A stretch of 64,000 bases of DNA from Isoetes taiwanensis (GCA_021234155.1 JAJEKV010000044.1:10016777-10080776), one strand, 5' to 3'; counted from the first letter of the stretch, positions 23,278 to 33,333 are shown. A program made the numbers and translations. The notes: a model not told the origin generated them from the letters alone.

Positions 23278-23945
23278 GAAATGTTTATCACCATCAAATT
23301 TCGCCCTCTTTTAACTCGTTTTTAAAAAGCGAAAAAAGCTGTCGATGTGTTTGTCGGTATTTCCGCCTCCTCTGTTTCTGCACTTCCTAGATGCCCAACG
23401 CAGGATTCAACTCCATAAACTTGCGCCGGCTTCTCCATCGATTACGCATTCGTTACTCCTTTGCTCCGCGGCATTTCGTGCGCGGGTTTTTACGGCAGCA
23501 CCCAAGCCCCTTCTTACGCGCGGTTCTTCTTACGCCCAAGCTTTCTTCTGCGCCATAGCCAAGTTCTCACCAGCACAGGGGTTCTTGAAGTATCTTGCCT
23601 AAATCTGTAGCTTCTGTAGCTTCTATATATCTGTTATCTGTGCCTAAATCTGTAGCTTCTGTATATCTTTTATCTATGCTTGTTGCCTTTGGCAAAATCT
23701 CCAAGAATCTCCAAGAATCTCCAAGAATCGGTAGATAGAGCCAGGAATCGGCAGACAGAGCCCAAGAATCGGGCAAATTTGATGGTGATAAACATTTCGT
23801 CGGTGAATTTGTGTGAGCAGGGAAATTTCAGCTTGAAAATTTCTGGCGGCGTGAATTTGTTGGTCCACTTGGCGGCCGCTCGTGGATCATACGTTAGCGT
23901 GAAATTTCATTTTGAAATTTCCTGCTAACACAAATTACATCTTCC
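23278..23945. mobile_element. 668-bp insertion in the GAPDH fragment
   Basis: GAPDH coding stops at ...SADY (23946) and resumes at VVESTG (23277). Everything between is foreign. The left edge (23278-23305) is the inverse of 23777-23800 (TTTGATGGTGATAAACATTT in both), and a second inverted pair (23805-23843 / 23901-23937) sits at the right end. Internal tandem words (CAAGAATCTC at 23700-23730, AATCTGTAGCTTCTGTA at 23603-23665) are present. No transposase or clean target duplication was seen, so the class is unknown. Confidence 0.6.
23805..23937. repeat. near-perfect foldback, arms of about 38 bases
   Basis: Arm 23805-23843 (GAATTTGTGTGAGCAGGGAA onward) pairs with 23901-23937 (ending TTTCCTGCTAACACAAATTA). 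A loop of about 57 bases contains GGCGGCCGC. It would form a strong hairpin in single-stranded DNA or RNA. Confidence 0.85.
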
Positions 23946-24063
23946 GTAATCTGCACTGTGTTTGCCCCATGGAATTTCAGAAGGGTCTCTGCACAAAAGT
24001 AATCAACAGTTAAGAGTCTCAATTGACAGACTTAAAAAGCCTCATATCAGATTATCAACCCAC

Positions 24064-24600
24064 CTTTGAAAACACAGTGTCACGGTTATTAAGATGCATG
24101 ATACCATCCTTCAACATACATTTCCATTTATTTTTTGATCGTGTGACCTGCACAAGGGCAACAAATATCTCATACTCCTCATTTAGGTAAGCCTACATAT
24201 AAGAAGGCGTTCCATACCAATCTGAATGATAAGAAATAAAAGTAACTCAGACCTTCTCAAACTAGCAAAGCACCAAATTTCTCTCTTCCTCATTGATAAC
24301 AGCATCATCATTTTCATCATCTTCATTCAGAGGTGGCTCATCATTTGTTGACTCTGGTCGTTCCTCAACTGGCTCAGGCTTAACTAATGCTGGAGTATTA
24401 GATTGGTTTCCCAGCCCTAGAGAAATTTCAAATACATAAGAACCCTGTAGATTATGTCAATTTAAGCTCTCTAACCCATAGACACTGAGCAGATAAACCC
24501 AAGTTCACGATGAGAGCGGTTGGGGTACAATCTACAAATGCCATGACATACATACCTTTCTGCTCTGGCTCATTGTAATCCTCCTCAGCGACATCCTAGA
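24064..24600 (-). pseudogene. TFIIA large subunit (alpha/beta) fragment joined to GAPDH
   Basis: Three minus-strand exons are seen: an acidic DVAEEDYNEPEQK piece (about 24596-24556), 24416-24253 (PEPVEERPESTNDEPPLNED onward to RNLVLC, a stop, FEK) and 24147-24064 (VTRSKNKWKCMLKDGIMHLN onward to FSK). The acidic linker followed by LVL-QF-KVTR-K-KWKC-LKDGIMH is the conserved C-terminal beta region of TFIIA, a general transcription factor that stabilises TBP on the TATA box. The Gln codon of the QF motif is now TAG. The final TFIIA exon is missing, and the next exon on this strand (23988) is GAPDH, so two unrelated genes are fused head to tail. It is a non-functional chimera. Confidence 0.8.
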
Positions 24601-26140
24601 TTAATAATTGGAATATTAGTAATCACTTTGGCTGCTAGAATATGCAAGCATTTAGACCAGGAAAAGACTAAAATGTTGAAGAGTATAAATCAAAGTTAAA
24701 GAAAGCCAAGTTCCATACCTGTTTCTTGCAATTCTCTTTGGCTATACATATTCCTTTGAAAGGTTTGCAGATTCGAGGCAAACTGCCCGCTTCTTAGACG
24801 TAGTATGGCGCTTTCTCAAATCCATCAATGCATGAGGATACGAAGAGGTAATCAAAGAGGTGCACAGCTTAGTAATGAGTCCAGATGGCTTGCATGAGTT
24901 TTTACCTGGTGCTTTAGCATCGGGGCTAAGCCATACCTTATGGATTCGGATTTTAAAAAACCTTCCAGGTTCTGAAGACCTCTAGGTGCCGGATTTCGAG
25001 ATCGCAGCTCCAAGACTTCATAAAAAAAAAAGTTCTTTCCTATTCCGTCATAGGCTTCGTTTGTTTTCTTTTTCCTTTATTGCAAGAATCAAACCCTAGC
25101 AGAGGAATGAATGCAAATCCCAGTTCCATGGCACCAGTGTTGCCATCGATTATCAGCTGAAACTTGTGCCTTGCCGCCGCCAGCTCCATCATCTATTCTT
25201 TCCCTCCGCCTTTGGAGCTTTTAGGTTCTTGAATGCTTAATCAAAACAGAATTCTCTGTTTCGCCCAATGCAACGCAACATGTCAAAAAAAATTCTATAG
25301 AAGTGTTGCGCACAAAAAAGCCTAACGTGTCGTGATTATAGAAGCGCCTTCCAATAATTATATATGTTATGTTAAGATAAGAAGTGAGTAATTAGCCATA
25401 AGAATAGTTCCCTTTCAACTGATTTCCTGGAGGAGCCATGCATAATAATTAAACTAGGATATGCATAGCCGATCTTGTTGTAGATTTATGAAAATTTTCT
25501 TTAAATGGTAAGCACTCCGACATTTTTATCATTTTGATGTCTATTGCTTTCTGTCTTGATCTAGTTTTGTCATCCAATTTGGTTCAACAAAGAGCTAAAG
25601 AATCAGGCATGACTCAATCTCCACAAATCTTCTCTTTTCCATTCTCGTTTCTTTAAGACCTTACATATATGGTTTCTAGAGCAAGAATCTTTCCTTTTGA
25701 TGTCCTATTAATGCCTCTACATGTTTTCCATCATTTCTATTTTGCATCATTCGTATACATGGAGGTGCTGTCAAGGGCACCGTTAGTATCAATGGCTCTT
25801 GACGAACATCTTTGAGCAACAAGAATACTTTGATGGGTGTTCCTAGATTAACTAGTGAACCAAATATCCATAATCTTTCTATAAACAGATAGATAAAAAA
25901 TGGATTTGAAATAGTTGTAGTCACATCCATTTAATGTTTATTATGTCAATATCAACACTCTTTATAGACGTCTTTGAGCAACAAAAATACTATGGGTAGA
26001 TGGGCGCACCTAGATTAACTAGCAAACCAAATATCTATAATCCTTTTATAAGGAAGTTGATCTGAAAAAGTTCTTGTGTGTCAAGCCCTACCCTCTTCAC
26101 TCAGGATTTTTCATTCAGGACCTGGAAAGCCTTAGCAAAT
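24601..26140. other. intergenic; possible small cysteine-motif relic and a degenerate direct repeat
   Basis: On the minus strand at about 24790-24725 the frame reads RICKPFKGICIAKENC. This loosely recalls a plant defensin core (F-K-G-x-C-x5-C), but the frame is broken and the rest is absent, so no gene is called. Segments 25800-25880 and 25968-26053 are diverged direct copies, sharing CTTTGAGCAACAA, ATACT and CCTAGATTAACTAG. The remainder is AT-rich. Confidence 0.35.
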
Positions 26141-26144
26141 TGGA

Positions 26145-26360
26145 ATCGAATTTCCCTTTCTGTCTAAAGCAAGTTGTTGACGGATAATTTAGTAAAGTAG
26201 TGTTTTGCATCAATCTAAAGACCAGACCCCTTCAAACTTAAGGGCCGCATGAGAAATATCATTTGGCCTATCTCTTTAGATTCAATTTTCTCTTTCTATC
26301 ATGGCAAATCCAGTTTTTGGACTGATAAGTTGATGGCAACTGTCTTTGATATTGTATGGG
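26145..26360. repeat. 3' LTR segment of the gag-protease element
   Basis: It aligns with 29875-30090. Shared words include GTGTTTTGCATCAATCT, GAAGACCAGA/AAGACCAGA, TCTCTTTAGATTC and TTTTCTCTTTCTATCA. The LTR probably continues to about 27080, with about 540 extra bases compared with the other copy. Confidence 0.7.
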
Positions 26361-27320
26361 GGAAAGGCAACCGGGACCCCTTTCCAGTGTGGACAGTACC
26401 GCTTGACTTTCCCCCACAAAACAGAAGTTAGGGAGAAATTTTTTGTAGAGCTTCAAGGATTCTTGCAGCAGGCTAGAGCTATGGATTTGGATTTGCATGG
26501 CATTTTCTTGGCCTGATTTATAGTTATTGTAGGTTTTGCACATAGATTATCACTGTTCTTGGTCGGACTTTAGCTAACAAAGGTTCTGGGCCAGAAGGGA
26601 TTATCTGCCGTAGCTCATAAAAATATAGTTCAGATCTGGAGCCTCGGCTTTCCTTTTTAGATACATTAAAAGTGTTTATTCTGCATCGCTGAAAGGGTTT
26701 ATTGCCCATAAAATCGAAGCAGGATATTGTTGAATCGATGCAGGGTATTGTTCAAGCGAAGCAGGGTATTATTGTAGGTCGTGATGTCATGCCGGAGTCT
26801 CCATGCATGTCGTCAAGCATGTCCCGTTTCTCTGCATTTCTTGTTTCGGATTTGCACCAAATGCAAAAATGTTGTTTTGAATATAGAGAATTTGAAGAGT
26901 TTTAAATCTTCCCTAGGCATCGGATTCATGCAAGGACCTCAAAATGCAGTTCATGGACCTCAAAATACAGTTCAGATTAGGAAATAGAGCACAGATCTAG
27001 ATATGTTTGAATAGTTTCTCTTATCTGAGTGCCGGATTCTATCTAACAGGTGAACGGTCAATTCAAGCAGAGGATTCCGGCACATCCATCTTTAGTTCCT
27101 CTTCTTTTTTGGATAACTTCAAGGCTTTCCATCGAGCTTTCTTTCCCTTCTTCATCAATTGTTCTTGTGTTGGTGGTTCCAATTCGGTCTCCTCCATAAA
27201 GCAATCTAATTCTACTCTAGCTTGCAATCATTCATCAAGGACAACGCTTGAAGTGCCATCCCTATAAGAGGACCCTTCCTCATCATCACTGGAACTCGTA
27301 TCGTTATCAATCTCTTCGAC

Positions 27321-27690
27321 TCATCCAGCCAGTGAAATCCTTCCTGGGGAGATATGCACCTTTATAGAGACTACATTGTTTCCATCTCCTATGGTCAATA
27401 ATCCAGTTGACCAGTCATTCTTGCCTCGGGCTTGCATTAGCCAAGGTCTTCTAAGTAGTAGAGGATAAACTAGTGTTTGTTCCATAACCACTTTTAGCAC
27501 CGCATAGTCCACATAAAACATGATGTCGGCTACCAGTGATAATGCCGATTGGCTTCACACGTTATTGCTCGGCCAACTTGACCACAAAATATACTGGAAC
27601 TGGTTCAAGCAGCTCCAGTTTCTTCCACATGTATTCTGGCATGATATTGATGCCTGACTGCTCATCGATGGTACAATTCCGAATCAATTC
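27321..27690 (-). pseudogene. retroviral-type aspartic protease relic
   Basis: The minus strand encodes SGINIMPEYMWKKLEL, then after a stop RVKPIGI, and then RRPWLMQARGKNDWSTGLLT (27321-27521). This is the order seen in plant Ty3/gypsy proteases: a D-S-G active site, then NVMP, then a GRPWL motif. The catalytic Asp is not preserved (QSG), and the Gly of GRPWL is Arg. It is inactive. Confidence 0.6.
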
Positions 27691-28499
27691 TCCATTTATT
27701 TCCATTTATTTCGAGTGTCAAGTGCGCCATCCCTTTTAAATTTGGAAGGCACGACTTCGACTATACCAACAGAATCTGTCCCAATAACACCAATTAAAGC
27801 ACCAATAACAATTGCAAGGATGGCGATTTGAAATATCCAAACTTTTACCCAGAGGATAATGCCGACCAGCATCTGTATGCATTCCTGACTGCCAGCACTA
27901 CAAATGGGAAGAATGATCCCGATAGATTATTTCTGAGAACTCTTCAACAATATGCAGCAACATGGTGAACTCATATCCGCAATTACTGACCATGCTGAAT
28001 TCACCACCACTTCGTTTTGGCCCTTCAATGTAGCCATCACGAACTTTCCACACCCTGGTGCCAAATTCAAAAGTTGTCCAAAGGTAATAGATGGTCTGAC
28101 TTGTTCCATATCCTTCAGGACATCATATGGTTTTTCACTTCCAAGTTGTAAGATCTTCTTGTATCGTCAGCAAATCTTTTTCTTCTTGGCTTTTTCTTTT
28201 GTTGTGACTGTTCCACTACTTGTTCCTTGATTTATCGTAATTTCTCTGGTGTTAGAATATCCTCCACGTTTTGAATCATCTGATCTTCTTCTTCTTCCTC
28301 TTCTTCCTCATTCTAATTTTGGGATCAGACAATAGGTGTTCTAATAGATTCTTGATTTTGATTTATTAGCCTATTACGACATTGTGTGTGTGTCTCATAT
28401 GCAGAAATTTCTTCTTCCATTGATTTTTTAAGAATAAATACAGAATTAAAATCCATAGTTGGCTTCTTTCCTTTGTCTCGTTCGCCGATTCTTCTTTTG

Positions 28500-29468
28500 C
28501 AATGGTAGCATTATATTAGCTTCCTTTATCAATATGATAGGCATCGTCCCATTGCTTGTTGTGGTGCCACTGCGTACGCTGAACGATACGGCTGGTTTTG
28601 CATATAGATGGGCCCTTCTTGAGGCTGGACTTCATATGAAGTACGTTGTGGTGGTAACCATTGCGAAGGTACTGCACCCCTTGTCGACGTGGATTAAAAT
28701 AATAAGCAGTGGCCATATGATTTCTTTTTTCACAAATTTGGCATTTTGGTTTCTCGCTCTACTTCCACACTCATGTGGTAGGTGTCTAGGCCTCTTGCAC
28801 TTTAGGCACCATATATTCACCCTTTAGGCCTCTTCCTTTTGTTCATGGGCCTTTTCTACTGCTCCATGCAACAAATTGAGTTGTAATTCGGATAGTTCCC
28901 TTGTCAATGACTCCACAATATCTTCCTTAACCTTGGCAATTTGGGTCTCCATATTAATGGGACTTATCATTGTTGGAGTATTTGAAGTAGTTACCGCTAG
29001 ATTGGCTGGTAATGACAGGGGCACAATGGGAATTGCGGCCAGTACTGCCAGATTACTTTGCATCTGATGTTGAAGACGAAAATAATCCACCGTTTTTGAA
29101 GGTTGGAATGTGTTGGCTGCCATAGGGATCATCCCTCCTCCACTTGAAAGAATTGGCAGGGTTCCTTGTACTCCAAAACCCATTGTGTCATATTGTGATG
29201 CAACTCTTGTGACATCATCCAAAGTAGCCGGTTGGCTTGCTCTTACAAATAATTGTAGTAGAGGGCGCAACACCTCTATAAAGTATCTTACTTGTTCTTC
29301 TGCAGCGGGTAGTGGGTCTCTCTTTGACAACAAGCTCTTATATCTTAAGATATAACGTTGCAAAGTCTCGTTGGGATAGCACTTAATGTCCGTGAGTTCT
29401 TGGAGAATTCTCTCCTTGAACCCTGCTCCTCTAAATGGGTTAGGAAAGCGTCTTTCAATGTATTTCAA
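28500..29468 (-). pseudogene. retrotransposon Gag, frame-broken in the zinc knuckle region
   Basis: The main frame (29468-28824, 214 aa) carries the retrotransposon gag capsid signature FRGAGFKERILQELTDIKCY with the following ETLQRYILRYKSLLSK and PLLQLFVRASQPATLDDVTR. Downstream, in other frames, two knuckle-like motifs occur: CLKCKRPRHLPHEC (near 28800) and CQICEKRNHMATAYY (near 28700, last Cys replaced). Gag forms the virus-like particle that packages element RNA. The stop after HEQKEEA and the frame changes make it non-functional. Confidence 0.72.
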
Positions 29469-29639
29469 TTTGTAAAAGATGTGGTCTCAAGAAAATATAT
29501 ACCTTCGTGCTAGCCTAATTCTATTTCTCTTTGTTTAAATCATAATTCTCGTTCTCGACATTGCCTTTTAACCTTATCTTGCTCTTCCTTGGATTCCGTT
29601 CCTTGCATATACATACATCGATAGAGAGAGTTGGCCCAA

Positions 29640-29845
29640 TTTTCTTTTACCCGTGGCTTGGTCCCTCTCCTCTTTCGATGTTATCGGTTTTCTCGAACAA
29701 AACTCCTTCACGAGCACCACAATTTGTTTCACGATCAATGCACCACAAATATGTCGAGCCCCCCTCACAATTCAAGAAAAAGGTAGTGCTGTGAAGAAAG
29801 ACACCAAGCGAATCCGAAAGACTAATCTTTATTGTGCACCTGGTT
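29640..29845. repeat. 5' LTR/leader segment shared with 31314-31480
   Basis: CTTGGTCCCTC, CGAACAAA, TCAATGC(A/G)CCA, CAAATATG, GAGCCCCCC, GATTCAAGAAAA and ACTAATCTTT occur in the same order and similar spacing here and at 31314-31480. The two segments are diverged copies of one retroelement region. Confidence 0.6.
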
Positions 29846-29874
29846 GGAATGACCCCAACCTGGAATAACCCGGA

Positions 29875-30090
29875 AGATCGAATATGCCTTTCTGTCCAAA
29901 GCAATTTATTGACGGGTAATTTCTTGGTAAAACAGTGTTTTGCATCAATCTGAAGACCAGAACCCTTCAAATTTAAGAGCCACCTGACAAATATCACTGG
30001 GCCTGTCTCTTTAGATTCGATTTTCTCTTTCTATCACGGCAAATCCATTCTGGTCTGATAATGATGGCAATCGTCTTTGGCATTGATATT
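29875..30090. repeat. 5' LTR segment of the gag-protease element
   Basis: It is the partner of 26145-26360. It lies upstream of gag on the minus strand. Confidence 0.7.
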
Positions 30091-30449
30091 CAGCAACGAA
30101 TCTAATGATCCTGCCTTTAGCTTGAATCTGGCCCCAGCTTCTCTTATGCAAATCCTAGCCTGCTTAGATCTCCACAACCAACCAAAATCGGCCTGTTTCA
30201 AGCCCAATTATTCCAAAACCGGCCTCCTGGCTGTTCTTACAATATGCGAATGGTCAATTCAAGCAGAGGATCCAACCGACCTTGAAGACTTGGGTTTTCT
30301 CCCTAGTGCCATACCTTCAATGCAGATCCAACATTTTCCTTGGCACCCAGCACTCCGCAAATCCAGATCCGCTATAAATCTGGGACGCCACAACAACTCA
30401 TGTCTATCCCTGTGTTTCCTTTTGGAAAATCTTTGAACAAGATTTTTTG

Positions 30450-30472
30450 GGGTTGCCCCCTACGGGCAACCC
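30450..30472. repeat. GGGTTGCCC / GGGCAACCC hairpin
   Basis: A perfect 9-base stem surrounds the 5-base loop CCTAC. It resembles in form the GGGTTCGC/GCGAACCC palindromes 1-2.5 kb to the right, differing in the inner stem. Confidence 0.7.
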
Positions 30473-30697
30473 TCTTGTTGGAGGGTGGAGTGACGGATAG
30501 AAGGCCTTGATTTATTTTAAGTATAATATGCCATAGAAAATTCTGTATATGCGGTTGTGATTGCTTGTGCTTTTTTAGGGTTTTGTGAGACTCAGTGACA
30601 CTTAGACGGCCAAGATTCGTTTGTGTCTGACGGTAGAGATTGTTTGGGTCTTCTCTGGAAGATAGTGGAACTATGGTTTCCGGCGATGACAACGGGC

Positions 30698-30869
30698 GTG
30701 GTATTTATCAACCACCGTCATGTTTGAACCAAAAAAAATACACGAGGTTTTTGTGGACTTAACCAATTTTTTAGTGAGTGTCATGTTAAAACCACATTGA
30801 GAGAAAAAATACACGGAGTTTTTTTAGGTTCACGCTGGTTCAAACATGACGGTGGTTGATAAATACCAC
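30698..30869. mobile_element. 172-bp MITE with perfect 34-bp terminal inverted repeats
   Basis: Arms 30698-30731 and 30836-30869 are exact reverse complements (GTGGTATTTATCAACCACCG onward). The interior holds two AAAATACACG(A/G)-AG/GAG-GTTTTT-like words. GCGATGACA occurs on both sides (30683-30691 and 30882-30890) but not flush with the arms, so the target duplication is uncertain. No coding capacity. Confidence 0.85.
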
Positions 30870-31313
30870 GATTGATTGGTTGCGATGACAGTGGCATGGG
30901 CGATGGGGCAAAGAAAGCAAGGGGTTAGGGCGTCAGTAATATCTTCTACAATCATACCCGGGAGTTTACTTCTTCCGTTCTTAGAGTTATCCAACGATTG
31001 CCGCAATGCTTTGGATTTTAAAGGCCGAATTCCGCAAGGGTTTTAATCACGGTTTCTTTTTTGGGATTGAAGTTTGTTAAATCTTGCGGGGTTGTGTAAA
31101 GAATAATTTGCAGCCTAAATCAATTTAAGCTAAAAGGTGAAGAAGCATTTGAGAAATAAATATACCTTCGAAAAGGTTTGAGAAAAAATTTCTCTTTTGC
31201 GGCTATATTGCTAGTAATCGGGGTTGCTTTTGTAAGAAAAGCTCGGCATGAAGGTCCATCTCCTTGCATATACTCGGCCCTCGCTACACCAAAGTCGGCC
31301 CCATCCCCGGACT
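30870..31313. other. intergenic, no supported gene
   Basis: No domain-bearing frame was found. 31128-31200 is loosely like the stretch at 29470-29500 (ATATACCTTCG), consistent with further retroelement debris. Confidence 0.4.
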
Positions 31314-31480
31314 TCGCTTGGTCCCTCCACTTTATTGGCTGAAATTGAGTCCAACCGAACAAAGCGGGCCCGAGGCCGGTCAATGCGCCAGGCAAATATG
31401 GCCGGAGCCCCCCCAGCGATTCAAGAAAAGGGACGTGGCATGTGAAGACAGCTGTCGCACGCATGCACTAATCTTTGCCG
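31314..31480. repeat. retroelement leader/LTR fragment related to 29640-29845
   Basis: It shares an ordered series of blocks with 29640-29845 but is more GC-rich. It is followed at once by the first GC-rich palindromes, so the palindrome array may have invaded or grown at the edge of a retroelement remnant. Confidence 0.55.
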
Positions 31481-31674
31481 GGTTACGCTGGTTGGGCGAA
31501 CCCAAACCCCGGTTAAGTGTCAGGCGTCAGCGGGGGGCGGATCGATGTTGCGCAGGTACGGCGTGCCCAGAACCCCACCGGGTTCGCCTGGGCGAACCCC
31601 AGGTCAGATCAGGTCAGATTGGCGCAGGTACGGCAAATAGTACGCGCCCCCGCCGGGTTCGCTTGGGCGAACCC
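31480..31674. repeat. GC-rich palindrome cluster A
   Basis: Palindromes lie at 31480-31503 (variant GGGTTACGCTGG...GGGCGAACCC), 31580-31599 (GGGTTCGCCTGGGCGAACCC) and 31655-31674 (GGGTTCGCTTGGGCGAACCC). GCGCAGGTACGGC recurs at about 31549 and 31623, giving a unit of about 74 bp. The stem is 8 bp with a 4-base loop. Confidence 0.88.
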
Positions 31675-31739
31675 AAGAGCGTGGCAGGGGCGGAGTGGCA
31701 GGTTCACGTTTGTACAGCCTGAGCCTGCTCAAGTTTGTA

Positions 31740-32568
31740 CACTGATCTATCCCCGAAGGAATTGATCCCACCAAATTGTTGTTGAAGAGATTAAAATAAA
31801 TCAGAGATTGGAGGTCAAAGATCTCTGCTGGAATAGTTCCTTCTAATCTGTTGCCTAGATCGACTCGTACAAGCTTTTTGCACAAACCCTGGGCGGGATG
31901 CTTCCAGCCAAAGAATTTCCCCACAGATTCAAAGTTTCTAGATTTTGCATGAGACCCATTTCGAGCGGAATGCTGCCTTCTAGTTTGTTGCATTGCAGCT
32001 CCAGATCAACCATAGCCGTGCAGTTTGCAATTTGAGAAGGAATTGCTCCGGAAAGCTTGTTGAAGCTCAAGTCCAAGAATTGTAAAGAAGCCAGATTTCC
32101 AATGTCCTTGGGGATTGATGCCACCAATTGATTTTCAGCCAAATCCAACTGTTTCAAACTAGCACAACTGCCGATCTCGGCAGGAATCTGGCCCGAAAGG
32201 CTGTTATTCCACAAGAGCAAGATTTCTAATTTTTCCAATCGGCCAAATGCAGGAGGGATCGGTCCTTGCAGAGCATTTTCAAACAAAGAAAGCTCCACAA
32301 GATCTGCACAGTTTCCCAGTTCCGATGGCAACATTCCTGCAAGCCTGTTCTCGTGTAGATAGATCAATTTCACACGAGATAACCTGCCCAATGAGGCAGG
32401 AATATCTCCGGACAGTAGATTTGTGGCAATACCCAAAACAGTTAATGCATTTCCACCAAATCGGACCTCTTCTAGGCTGCGAAAGTTGTCGATCCAAGTG
32501 GGTATTCTTCCACTGAAGTGATTATCAGCCAAATACAGATTTCGAAGCTTAGACCAAGATTTTAGGGC
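31740..32568 (-). pseudogene. leucine-rich-repeat receptor kinase ectodomain fragment
   Basis: On the minus strand at least nine plant-type 24-aa LRRs run in register: ALKSWSKLRNLYLADNHFSG (32565), then LFENALQGPIPPAFGRLEKL, LLLWNNSLSGQIPAEIGSCA, LDLSFNKLSGAIPSQIANCT and others. The LxxLxxLxLxxNxLxGxIP pattern is that of subfamily XI/XII receptor kinases that sense extracellular ligands. A frame break near 31880-31890 separates the last repeats (GNRLEGTIPAEIFDLQSLIY, 31745-31880). Signal peptide, membrane segment and kinase are absent. Both ends stop abruptly at GC-rich palindrome clusters, so it is a fragment, not a complete gene. Confidence 0.82.
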
Positions 32569-32574
32569 CGCGGT

Positions 32575-32891
32575 AATAAATGCCCCCTACGAAACTGACA
32601 AGTAGCCCCCGCCGGTGGGTTCGCTTGGGCGAACCCGGCAGGGGGCAATAAATGCCCCTGGCAAATCTGACTGTAGCCCCCGCCGGTGGGTTCGCCTGGG
32701 CGAACCCGGCAGGGGGTAATAAATGCCCCTGCGTTTGCCAGTTCGCACGGTTGGCTTAACCCTGGTTCGGGTTCGCTTGGGCGAACCCGGTGGGTAGTGC
32801 CACCGCAGCGCCACGTCAACATGGCGGGTTCGCTTGGGCGAATCCCTGGGGTTCGCCTGGGCGAATTTCCCGGGTTCGCTTGGGCGAACCC
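32575..32891. repeat. GC-rich palindrome cluster B with 72-bp tandem units
   Basis: Palindromes GGGTTCGC(T/C)TGGGCGAACCC lie at 32617-32636, 32688-32707, 32769-32788 and 32872-32891. One-arm-decayed versions lie at 32826-32845 and 32849-32868. The first two are embedded in units that start AATAAATGCCCC at 32575, 32647 and 32718 (periods 72 and 71). The cluster sits exactly between the LRR fragment and the Pro-rich membrane-protein fragment. Confidence 0.9.
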
Positions 32892-32907
32892 GGCTGGCTC
32901 CCGAACT

Positions 32908-33333
32908 CAATTTCGGGAGCCGATCGAAGCACCGGACTCAGAAGCTCCATCTCCAAGTGCAAACACATCTTTATCTCCAAGCCCATCTCCAGGTTCAAAT
33001 CCATCTCCAACCCCATCCCCATCTGCAGGCCCATCTCCAGATTCAGCCCCATCTCCAGATTCAAACCCAACTCCAGGCCCATCTCCAGATTCAAGCCCAC
33101 CATCGCCCCCTGCCCCTACTCCTAAATCCCCAATTACAAGCACCCCTCCTGCAAGCTCCCCAGATTCTCCATCAAAATCTTCTCCCCCTGAAAAGCATGG
33201 CATGAGCACAGGCAAAAAGGCTGGTATTGCTTTCGGTGTCATTCTGGGTGTCGCTGCAGTAGGGCTTGCAGCCTGTATTTACAAGAAAAGAAAGGATAAC
33301 ATGAATCGAGCAGGTTATGCCTATGGCAGATAG
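32908..33333 (+). pseudogene. Pro/Ser-rich (AGP-like) membrane protein, 5'-truncated
   Basis: The frame carries repeated S-P-S-P/P-S-P-D-S motifs (EAPSPSANTSLSPSPSPGSN onward), typical sites for arabinogalactan glycosylation. Then come KKAGIAFGVILGVAAVGLAA, one membrane segment, and a basic tail CIYKKRKDNMNRAGYAYGR. This architecture matches small plant AGP-like or hydroxyproline-rich glycoproteins with a C-terminal transmembrane helix at the plasma membrane or cell wall. The signal peptide and N terminus are not seen. The frame continues upstream only into the palindrome cluster. It could be a real C-terminal exon of a gene whose first exon lies elsewhere. Confidence 0.6.

Larger units (their letters stand above)
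26145..30290 (-). mobile_element. decayed LTR retrotransposon with gag and protease only
   Basis: Two direct repeats (26145-26360 and 29875-30090, roughly 80% alike) bracket minus-strand gag and protease remains, and a further LTR match exists (27051-27075 with 30247-30272). On the minus strand the right repeat is the 5' LTR. Only about 2.7 kb lies between the repeats, and no reverse transcriptase, RNase H or integrase was found. It was therefore either non-autonomous (a gag-only type) or deleted. The LTR divergence indicates an old insertion. Exact LTR ends could not be set. Confidence 0.7.

Noticed and set aside
23270-23310. Reading KFDGDKHF as GAPDH coding before VVESTG
   Set aside because: It does not match GAPDH, and the same bases recur inverted at 23774-23811 as part of the insertion.
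24725-24800. Plant defensin-like cysteine motif on the minus strand
   Set aside because: Only a few residues fit, the frame is interrupted, and the other six cysteines are absent.
28459-28827. 122-aa plus-strand frame in the gag region
   Set aside because: The minus strand carries gag and the zinc-knuckle motifs. The plus frame has no domain.
32686-32907. Upstream extension of the AGP-like frame through GFAWANP-type repeats
   Set aside because: These residues are only the translation of the GC palindromes and differ in every frame.
33172-33242. Minus-strand Gly/Asp-rich frame opposite the Pro-rich protein
   Set aside because: It is an antisense shadow of CCA/TCT codons. The plus frame has a membrane helix and basic tail.
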